Assembly (NCBI GenBank): GCA_003988855.1
Contig: QYAI01000088.1
Location: 1 to 64,000 of the forward strand
Reading direction: 5' to 3'
DNA from: Arachnopeziza araneosa
Taxonomy: Eukaryota; Ascomycota; Leotiomycetes; Helotiales; Arachnopezizaceae
Length of the DNA stretch: 64,000 nucleotides
The translations under genes were made by a program, and so were the position numbers. Each line of letters starts with the position of its first letter. Position 1 is the first letter of the stretch. The notes beneath the pieces are model-generated. The model was given only the letters and a program-made list of their open reading frames with translations, did not search any database and was not told where the DNA came from. Of this stretch, positions 10,356 through 19,717 are shown piece after piece.

Positions 10356-12554
10356 ATGGCAGGCTCTGCTGCCGAGACCATCCTCAAGTCCGCCAGCGAT
10401 CGGGACCTGTCACAGGTGGACAAGGAAGTTAACTCGAGCCCCCCGGCTCATGAACAACAAACGGACGATGAAGCTAAAGATGAATCTTCCTCTGACAAAC
10501 CAGAAGAGGTAGAAAGCCAAGAGGATTGGATACAAGGAATTCAACTCATTATGGTCATCGTAGCGGTTACGCTCGTAACCCTACTCTTTATGTTAGATGT
10601 GTCCATAGTATCAACGGTAAGCTATATGTGATCATCACTCTACGATGTTTTTTTCTGACGCGATGTTTCAGGCAATTCCTCGCATAACAGACGAGTTTCA
10701 TTCGCTGGAGGATATTGGATGGTACGGAAGCGCCTACACCATTGCCAGGTACGATGCCTGGATGATTTCTTTCAGCCTGCTCGATTAACTCTTTCCACAG
10801 CGCCGTTCTGCAACCACTGAATGGAAAAATGTTCAAATATTTCAAACTCAAGGTAGGCTTTTCGTATCAGATCCATTGGGGGCCGTCGCTCATACGCTCT
10901 GTAGTGGACATTCCTCGCCTTTTTCGTCATTTTTGAGCTCGGTTCGCTCATCTGCGGGGTGGCCAGCTCGTCCAAGATGTTCATCGTTGGACGCGCGATG
11001 GCGGGCATGGGTTGCGCAGGTTTGCTGAACGGCGGCCTGAATATCGTTGCCGGTGTTGTGCCCATGCAGCGCCGACCAGGTAAATCAAAACTTCAAGCTA
11101 CTAACAGCTCGGAGGCTAATCTTTGCATGTGATGGACAGCGCTTATTGGAGTTATTATGGGATGTAAGCACTGAATATAAACTTCCCTGTGGTATATTGA
11201 GTCTGGCTCTAACCGGTTTGTCTTTCCTAGTTGCACAACTTGGCTTTGTAAGCGGCCCTCTGATCGGAGGAGCATTTACGACATACTCAACATGGCGCTG
11301 GTGTAAGTTTATCGTACCCAAAATTACCTTCCCTTGACTAACATCTTGTCTAGGCTTTTATATTAATCTACCGATCGGTGGCATCGTCACCGTCCTCCTG
11401 CTGTTCACGCGGATTCCAGAGCAGATGCCAAAGAAGCCCTTCCTAGAGGTGTTGCGGACACTGTCGCTCGTCCGAGACTTTGACATCATTGGACTTGTCT
11501 TCTTCTCCGCCGCATCAATCCAGCTTCTTTTGGGGCTTGAATACGGCGGCAACCAGTACGCATGGAAAAGCGCCACGGTGGTTGGCCTCCTGTGCAGCGC
11601 CATCGCTACATTCGTTGTATTTGGTATCTGGGAGCACCACATGGGCCAAGATGCGATGCTCCCCGGTAACTTGATCAGACGGCGCGTGGTGTGGTCTAGC
11701 AGTATGATGTTCGCGATGATATACGGTCTCACGGTCCCCATGTTGTATTATATTCCGATATACTTCCAGGCGGTTCGCGGCGAGTCGGCGCTGGACAGCG
11801 GGGTTGACATGCTGCCCACGGTCACTGGTCAGTTGGTAATGGCGGTTATTTCTGGCGTTATGAGTAAGTAGACTCTTCCTTTAATATGTTTCCATTGAGT
11901 TCCCCGTGGTCTGGTGCTGATTGCTTGATTCCAGCGGGCAAATTGGGTTACTATCTGCCATGGGGCGTGTTTGGCAGCATCCTCACTGCAGTGAGCAGCG
12001 GAATGCTCACAACATTGTCAACGGATACTTCAACCCCGAAGTGGGCAGCATATCTTGTATTGAGTGGGATGGGTCGTGGAGCGGCCTTTCAGGTGGTAAG
12101 TCGCTCAATTCAATGTTTATAAGCGTTACCTTTGTCAAATATGCCGACGAATACTAACACACGACAGCCTATGGTTGCGGTCCAAAATTCCGTATCCCCG
12201 GCCGAGATTCCTGCTGCCATGGCCATCCTGACATGTAGCCAAACTTTTGGTGGCGCGGTAGCCTTGTCAGTAGCACAAGCCATCTTCACTCTGGGGCTAC
12301 GAACGAACATTCCCAAATATGCACCTGCAGTCAACGTCGACGACGTAATTGAAGCCGGCGCGACAGGCTTCCGGTCAATTGTTCCGTCATCGGAGCTGCT
12401 AGCTGTACTAGCTGCATATTGTAAGAGTATCAATTGGCCCTTGTATTTGGTTGCAAGCCTTTCTGTCTTGCAGTTTGCATTTTCATGGGGCGTCGGATGG
12501 AAGTCGGTAAAGACCAAGAAAGAGGACAAAGGTAGAAACGCCGATAAAGTATAA
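10356..12554 (+). CDS. MFS transporter, DHA2-type 14-TM drug-efflux family
   Basis: Nine exons: 10356-10616, 10672-10748, 10801-10852, 10905-11079, 11140-11163, 11231-11302, 11354-11863, 11935-12095 and 12168-12554, about 572 residues. All junctions are GT-AG and preserve frame; one exon is only 24 nt. A charged, acidic N-terminal tail (about 65 residues) precedes the first membrane helix, IQLIMVIVAVTLVTLLFML. The family motifs are FMLDVSIVST, GWYGSAYTIAS, PLNGKMF, GRAMAGMGCAG, GFVSGPLIGGAF, WRWCFYINLPIGG and the GRGAAFQVPMVAVQ segment. Such proteins are proton antiporters exporting drugs or secondary metabolites at the plasma membrane. An in-frame ATG at 10149 exists, but it would translate the repeated CGG elements. 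Probably controlled by the neighbouring Zn2Cys6 factor. Confidence 0.92.
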
Positions 12555-13771
12555 TGATGATGATGATGGTTGTTGGTAAGTCCGGGGTTTCCTGAGAGCA
12601 GTCAATAGTCTGGTTCTGTGCGACTTAAGTATCATAAATGTATTTTAATTTTTCTGTGATTTCTAAACTATATAGAAGGGAATAGACTATTATATAGCCT
12701 TCAAAGAGTTGTTTGAGATGACAAGCGCTACCGGCCAAAGTTAAAACCTCAGATGAAGAGTGTTGACTTTAATAATAGGGCCAAGTGAGGAGCTGAGGGC
12801 CTTACTACGTGGAATTTGAAAGGACAGTACATGCATTGAAACCGAGTCTTGGTATGCGAAGTCGGGGGCATGGACATGGTACGTGGGAGAGCTCACGGAG
12901 ATTCCCCCCTTTATGGACAAATAGCTCGCCTAAGAGAGCTCTGTCCTCAATCTGCAGTGGTTCTTCCTACCTAGGTAGACAACCATGTAAACCCTAGCCA
13001 TGTAGCCTTTTCTGTAATTCTCGAAAACAAGACGAAAGCATGAGGAAACTACTTGTGTATACGGGTATTGGTATACTGTATAACGAGGCCTCCTTTAAGG
13101 CAAATCACGGTTACGTGTTGTTGCGGACTCACCTGACCTCGGGTCACGTGATGGACCCTTGGGGAATGTCCAAAGGGTCCAAGGGGTCCAAAAGGCCCGG
13201 GGGGTCCACCACTTGGAAAGGTCCAGCACCAGAGTCCTATATAAGTGATGGCTTCCTCCATCGTAGATAGGAGCTGTGTGCTCAACTTAACTGATTAATT
13301 CCATTCTATTGATATTACTCTACAACCCAATCGTTCGGACCCGCCTTCGTGATCCCTTACCCTGATCCTTGATTCAAACCAAGACAGCATCCAGAGGAAC
13401 ACTGGACGTAGCCGTAACACGTGTGTTCCTTTAGAGTATCACGAGTTCAGTACGTGCTTCCTACAGCCCACAATAAAATTTATGGTATTTTCAGGGCCGA
13501 TCTCAAGTAGTTTCGTCGTTGGTTTATCTAGCATTTGTAAGCTAACAAAAGTTTTGATCTCGAGCAAAACTTGACATACACACTACAGTAGCAATAAGCT
13601 AACACAACATAGATTATATTAACTCCAGAGGCTTGTAAAAGTTAAGAAAGAATCTTAATCAAACAGGCTATCTATTAATGATTCCGTGCATTTGCGTCTG
13701 AGAGCGATTGTATCACCATTTCACCGCCACTGGGCCTCCACTTTGAATTTTGAAACGAGGTTCAAAGGATA
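12555..13771. other. Intergenic region
   Basis: No gene is recognised. It includes a compact GC-rich cluster of GGTCC/GGACC motifs at 13153-13225 (listed separately) just after a TCACGTGA site at 13144. A TATATAA follows at about 13239. Confidence 0.45.
13153..13225. repeat. Clustered GGTCC/GGACC motifs
   Basis: Within 73 bases there are one GGACC and four or five GTCC/GGTCC words (GGGTCC, GGGGTCC, GGGGGTCC, AGGTCC), forming imperfect direct and inverted repeats. The run sits next to CACGTG and about 15 bases before a TATATAA. It could be a promoter module without a surviving gene, or part of a repeat. Confidence 0.4.
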
Positions 13772-14268
13772 ATGTCATGTCCGGTTTCTGGGCCAATTTC
13801 TGGATTCGCCGCCGACATCAGGAGCAAGTCTTTTGGAGTTTGGCTACACAATGAATCCATCGACGGCATCTGGAAGGGCCGGTATCTTCTCACGAGTCTG
13901 CTTTGGGCGGCGAAAAAGCCAGGCACGTTGAATCCACATTGTCCGTCCTGGTCCTGGGCTTCCGTTGAAACTGTCGTTGAGATGAGAATGTCAGGAAGGC
14001 CTGCGGGAACGTGGGAACCATCGCGCGCCGAGCTTCGTATTGACTCGATCTCGCCGTCACAAAGCCACGTTTCTGGCGACTCTTAGTGATTGAGGGGCAT
14101 AAAGACAGGAAGAAAGAGCCGGGCAGTAAGCCTGTCAATTGCAGCTTTTATTTTCTCGTTGTTGCCAAGATTCCTGGGAGATATGGGCGAGTGGGAATGT
14201 GCAGCTTCTGGGATTCCGAGATATTCTGGAAGACTGCAAAGAAAAACCAAGGAGTCATTATCTGTTGA
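13772..14268 (+). pseudogene. HET-domain protein C-terminal remnant
   Basis: Only the C-terminal part of a HET-type protein remains. The first piece (13772-14083) includes GFAADIRS, GIWKGRYLLTSLLWAA and PHCPSWSWASVE, the usual region following the HET core. A second piece in another frame (about 14086-14268) includes FLVVAKIPGRYGRVGMCSF, which matches the family's C-terminal 'G.Y.RVG' segment. The HET core itself (ALSYCWG) is absent upstream. A stop at 14084 and the frame change mark it as broken. Confidence 0.65.
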
Positions 14269-14708
14269 TGTAATTTAGATGTAATAAGAGACGTCTTCAA
14301 ACTAATCTACTCGCATAAAATGTTTAAAGCTACGTAATTATGGCAAATATCGGCTGTCTATTATTATTAATTAATATAACTTATGATTTTAAATTTAACT
14401 TATCTTTATATTAATTTTTTCCTTTATCTTTTCCTTTTTTTTCTCAAAGAGCTATTAACAATCTATTCCAGTAGCTAGACCAGGATTGACTGAGATTAAT
14501 TCACGTGAATAAATAAAATCCCATTCCTTCCAAGGTACCTGAGGTAAGTGTTGACTTGAGATCAACAGCCTCTCATAATTAGTTTGATTATGTTTCATTC
14601 ACTATATTACATAGACTTGATCATAGTTCGTATGGAAGAGCTTTCCCATCATCCATGTTAAAGGCCTGAAGCGCAGCTAAAGCGACGGGAGCGTAGGTCA
14701 AAATCCGA
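14269..14708. other. AT-rich intergenic spacer
   Basis: Very AT-rich sequence, with TTAATTAATA-like runs around 14360-14440. No gene is seen. Confidence 0.5.
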
Positions 14709-16048
14709 TTATGATCTGAACAGATCAACATAAATATCTAAAGCTTTCAGGAAGTACCTACGACCGTATGCCACAATTTGCTCCCGGATGATCTTATCTC
14801 CGGTAACTTTCCAAGTGCTGATGAAAGCACCATCACCAACGTCAACCGTTGATCTAGCCTTCATTTTCTCAAAAATAACGGCGTCCATACCGCCATCAGT
14901 TGTTGCGTTCGCTGCAGCTGCAAAGAGGAGGTCTGATTGAGTCCATGGGATTTCACGATCATTCTTTGCGTGTATGATGAAAAACCTTAACCTCTTGCTC
15001 AGTTTCACAAGGTTGGCCAGACGTTGAGCCGATGGCCACTTGTCCACCACAAAGCTTTGCACAAATTTCAAAAGAGCTGGGTATCTTTTTAATGGCGACA
15101 AAACAGGAATAACACCGCCAATGCGATACTCGGTGAGAAGATCTGGCATGCTAGAGAATCCGGCAATGACGATGACACCAGCAAAGTTAGTGCTTTGCTT
15201 CGCGTAATGTTCCGCAACCGCGATCGTGACGGCAGTTCCGAGGCTTTGGCCGATGAGAACAATTCTATCTGCTGGTATATTGGCAACTTCCATTGCCCAT
15301 TTGACTGTGGCGACCCCATCGATGATTACACCCTGTTCGGTCGGAGAACCAGTAGAAAGACCATAGCCACGATAATCGATCGTAAGAATATGAATGTTCG
15401 AGGTACTTCCATCTGAGAGCGCACGATAAGAATCAGTCCTCCATCCTTGAGCAACACAGCCAGCGTTCTGTAGAGTGTCAGCAGAGTATTGAATGTTTCA
15501 ATCCTGGATCAATACTCCATGAACTAAGAAAGGTCAGTAAACCAGCCTGGAACTTGCAAGAGTAATTACAATTGATGATCAATCTAGCATCCGGGTCACC
15601 ACTGAGCAGTTTGAATACTTTTGTCTTGGTTATATCTTCAGCGAGCCCAGACGGCTCCAGAAGAATTTCGGCTTCATGCTTGGCATAAAGACCCAAAGGC
15701 ATCACGTGCCATGCATAAAGGGTCTCATTATCTGGTGTAGAGATGTTGAAGGGAGTTACTTGATTTTCTAAAGCACTTTATTTAGTTTTTGAATAGTTCG
15801 AATCGATAGAATCACCGACTTGCAAAGCCGAATTGTTCCGGTTTGCTGATATCCACCCAGTATGCAGTGTGAAGCTTATGGACAAAGATGATGCCACATT
15901 ACGTTAACACAGTACTAAGGTAATAGGAATTTACTTACTGTCGCTGGAGCCAAGGATTGGTACTCGCAACCAGGGCCACAGAATACAATACAAATCCAAG
16001 GACCAATATGCCGTACGCCTTTTTGAAGATGGAAGCAAGAGGTGCCAT
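14709..16048 (-). CDS. Alpha/beta hydrolase of the BEM46/ABHD12-13 type, first junction unresolved
   Basis: Exons in gene order: 16048-15939 (signal/membrane anchor), an exon ending at 15820, then 15767-15570, an 8-nt micro-exon 15523-15516, and 15467-14709. Splicing gives FGFAKNQVTPFNISTPDNE, then the oxyanion motif N-F-H-G-N-A-G across the micro-exon, then DYRGYGLSTG. The nucleophile elbow is GQSLG and the C-terminal region carries IIHAKNDREIPW. BEM46 proteins are membrane-anchored serine hydrolases of uncertain substrate linked to polarity. Oddity: the exon containing FVHKLHTAYWVDISKPEQF has no AG acceptor in the needed phase after the donor at 15938, and the homologous frame meets a TAA a few codons upstream. 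Either a non-standard splice or an inactivating change exists there. Confidence 0.8.
15516..15523 (-). other. 8-nt micro-exon encoding part of the oxyanion FHG motif
   Basis: Two good short introns flank it: 15569-15524 (46 nt, branch CTGAC, acceptor TTAG) and 15515-15468 (48 nt, branch CTGAC, acceptor ACAG). With the micro-exon the protein reads N-F-H-G-N-A-G, the family consensus. Without it the H-G dipeptide is lost. Confidence 0.7.
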
Positions 16049-16538
16049 TTCACCGTGGACTACCTCTAGCTGTACTTGAATCAGAAGAGTACTGAGCACT
16101 ATGCAAATAGTAGAGAAGAATGATTGAATCAAATATCCTGAAGTTTTCTAAGAACAATGAGGCTCCTCACGTGCTGAAGAAAGCCTCGTCATCCTGCCTT
16201 GGAGATGTTGAACGAACGCTTGCTCTGTCAAAGATAAGCAACATGTAGAGCACGTCACTCACATTGCCAAGGATCTCAGATATCACAATTCATAGTAATT
16301 CTTCATGTGATACATATCACAAGGGCAGTTAGAGGATTCGTGTTGGTTGGGTTATAAAGTTGTTGGCAAGCGGAGCTCGGCTGTGCTGAAAAGAAGTTTG
16401 ATGTTCACCACCACAAAGAGCCGTCCCCATCCCTAGTCCTCGCCTGCCCCCTCACACCTCAACGGCCTCAGCTTCACAGCCTCATAATTCTCACGTCCGA
16501 ACGCGTCGTACTCTAACAGCGTCATTTTGAGTAGCGGT
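16049..16538. promoter_or_regulatory. Divergent promoter, hydrolase / SWC3
   Basis: The region between two divergently transcribed genes. It contains a CACGTG-like CTCACGTGC near 16167 and pyrimidine-rich tracts just before the SWC3 start. Confidence 0.4.
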
Positions 16539-18387
16539 ATGACAGCAATGGAAAGAAAGAGAAAACTACCTGCTCGCGCCGCGCGCGTAGAAGGTGGCCC
16601 CAGCAAGAAAAGAAACTCGATAACACCCGATCAGCAAGCCCAGACTCCTACACCAACCATAGCAGCTCCAGCTGTTGAGGAGCCGTTGCCAAAGAGTATT
16701 GCGCCTGGTAAACCTCTGCCGACAGTCAATTCGCCTCAGCCAGAAAACCTGCCATCAAGCCACTTCCAATCAATTCCAGAAAGGTAGCTCTCAATCCGTG
16801 TGGGTGTAAATTTCAAACTAACCTCTGCTGTACAGTGGAGTCTTGCCCGAATCATTAAATCGATCACGACAGAAATGGATCAGCGAAGGCATTTTCGAGA
16901 AATACTGGACAAAAGTCACAAAGAAGAAAGGTGCTCCGGAGCAGCCAAAGGATAACCCCCCCAAAGACTCCATGACGAAGCTTGGAACATGTACCATCAC
17001 GGTCGAGCCACATATCTTCGAAGCTACAATGTATGCGATTAAAGATTTGACACCACGGCCGCTACCCCAAGCTATACCTCGTCCTCCTATTCTTCAATAT
17101 GGCCCTCCGGGTGGGATGATGCCTCCTCCACCACCCACTCCTCCACCCGTTCAAGCAAAACCGGTCCCTCCTCCACAATCTACACCACAACCATCCCCAA
17201 AATCAAAAGATGTCCATATGAGTGGTACCAGTCCTGCTACAACTCACCCGCCTCCTCCACCTTCTGCGAACCCGAATGGAACATCAAATGGCTTTTCTTC
17301 ACGACCTCCGCCGCCCCCAGATCGAAATGCTTTACCTAGATATCCACCACCTCATGCGATCGCTTCATCCTCTGGTCCTCCACCACCACCACCTCCTCCC
17401 CCAGCTAATTCTTCGAGAACGGACCCTGTGATCCAGATGCTGGCGGAACGCGCTGCAACAGATTCTGATTTGAAGGGATTAATGAGGATCGTGGCAAATG
17501 GAGAAGCGACACCAGAGGAATTGAAGAAGTTTCAGAGCCACATTGATGAGCTGACGAAACTTCAAAAAGCACGCGAAGCAGTAGAACAACCTGCGCCTGC
17601 TATTGCCCATCCACCTCCTCCGCCCCCACCTTCTGCCCCTGTCTCGGCTTCGGTAGGTGGAAATTATACATCACAGCAAGGCCCTCCACCTCCACCTCCG
17701 CCTCCAACAGTCAAGCCAAGTCCGACATTTCCCGTTCAATCCACCCCAGCTCCGCCTCCGCCCCCCTCTCCGCAGACTGTTGCTCCAGTATCTCCATTCC
17801 AAGCACCCCAACCACAAGCTCTCAGGTCCAAAGGGCCATTGCCAGCTAAATCCGATATATCTGGTGTAGTATTTGAGTTCACCGGTGGCAATGGAGACAG
17901 ATATCTGTTCCCCAAGTTTAGTGTCTTAGAGTATCCTCCCGGAAGCAGTCAAGTCATTGCATCATTCTTAATCATACGCAAAGGTAGCGCAAGCGACTCT
18001 CCAACTTACGATCCAGTGCTAGACTACTACCAACCAATCACTATCCGATTGTATGCGCATCAAGGTCGGCAACTAGAGGCTTTGCAGAAAGTTATTGCTC
18101 CACCTGAGGAAGTCCGTAGGTATATGGACGATGTCATGGACAAATGCACAAGAGCGGAGTACGTATTATTAGCGATGCGTCTTCCAAGAGAAAATGATCA
18201 ACCTCCTGTAACTGAAGTTGAAGATGATGCCACCAGAGGTCAACGGATGGAAGGTATCCAAGTGAATTGGGCAACGACACATCCTCCTGCAGCACCACTG
18301 CCCCAACAGGCCAAACCGATACAAAGGCTACTCACAGAAGAAGAGAAGTACCAATCCTACATTAGCACTGTTGCCGCAACGAGTTAG
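16539..18387 (+). CDS. SWC3: SWR1 chromatin-remodelling complex subunit 3-like, proline-rich
   Basis: Two exons, 16539-16783 and 16836-18387, are joined by a 52-nt intron (CTAAC branch), giving about 598 residues. The N-terminal half has a basic start (MERKRKLPARAARVEGG) and the SWC3 signature: PLPTVNSPQPENLPSSHFQS, then LNRSRQKWISEGIFEKYWTK. Several poly-proline runs (PPPPPPPP) separate short helical segments. The C-terminal ~150 residues are globular (SDISGVVFEFTGGNGDRYLF, then EYVLLAMRLP). SWC3 is a nuclear subunit of the complex that installs histone H2A.Z. The call rests on the SWC3 block; the proline-rich middle is not diagnostic. Confidence 0.8.
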
Positions 18388-19717
18388 AATATTCAATCCC
18401 CAACAATAAGTTCAGATTTTCAAAGTTGGACAAGTATCTTACGTTCGGCGTCAACAGCCTCTGTGCTTGGTGGGTAGCGGGTGTCAAAGGGTTATCGTCT
18501 ATCAATGTATTTTAAAATAGTTCGGGTCAACAAGGGTTATTTAGTAATTCTGAATGGAAATGTTTGATTAAGATGTAACGTCAGTCTTCCTACGTAACAG
18601 TTAGGGTTATATCAGTGGAAATATCATTACTATTTTCAACAACTACGGTAACCGGATATTTCGAGTTTGAACCACTCTTTACACCCGTTCACCGCCATTT
18701 CACTACTTCATCTCCTACAGTACTGCTTATCATGCACGAGTTTAAGGCCTTGCAATTGCAAATACCTCCTTATCTACTTCCTTACTGATTGTCGAATCAT
18801 TTTTAACAGTAGTAGCAATGGCACCAGAAGCTCTGAGTAACAACGCCCAGTTTTTGTTATGGGAATTCGCCACCAGCTAGTTCCTTCGCGCTTCTTATAA
18901 GCTCCTTATCAAATATTCTATGCTCTTTCTATCTTGAGACTTTGTAAGATTCTCTATCTTACTGTATTTGAGAGCTTGGCTTGTTCGGTTGGAAAGGTTC
19001 GAAACTGGGATTTTGGATTCGAGGGTAGCACAGAATCGGTGTTGATTGTTCAGGGAAGTGGAAGAAGCGGGATTTGAAGAGGGGGTTTGATTCGGAGGTT
19101 GGTTAGGGGAGGGGTTGCTTTTTTGTGAAAGACTAATGAATTAAGTAGTAGGAGTGATAGGGCCGGGGGATGGGAAGGATATGCGGATAGACTAAAATTG
19201 ACGTGTAGTTGATGTGTCAAGGATAAGATAGGAAGCGAACAGACAGAGCGATGTGAAGATCTCTAATCAATTGTACAGCAGCCACATACTTAGTGTGGGT
19301 ATTGTGTTTTTGATGAAGTAGAGAGTGATGAATAGTAGATGAGATGGAGTGGTGAAAGGGAAAGTAAATATCATGAGAGGTAATGGAGCAAGAATTTCTA
19401 TTACTAAAACAGGCTTATCGTCTCTCCTTGAGAAAACTAAATCTCCTTCTGAATCGACCAACAAACAGTCTTCCAAGGATTTAAATTACTCAGAGGCTTA
19501 AGTTAAAACCTTTAATCTCTCTTTAGGTAACATGAATTCCTCTGGGGAAAGAGATCGCCTCTTACTTGTCGTCACTAATCAGTCAGTATTTGCTGAATTT
19601 TGAGTCGAAACATGATCAGCCTCGTGAGGAGAAAATAGGGGTTGCTTACTTCGGATGCGACACTTTGGTGAGAATAAATTGCAGGATTCGGCACTTTATG
19701 AGGATTCTCTTCTTCGT
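18388..19717. other. Intergenic region, 1.3 kb
   Basis: No supported gene. GT/GA-rich between about 18980 and 19260, AT-rich elsewhere. It presumably carries the 3' UTRs of SWC3 and of the ankyrin gene on the opposite strand. Confidence 0.5.
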
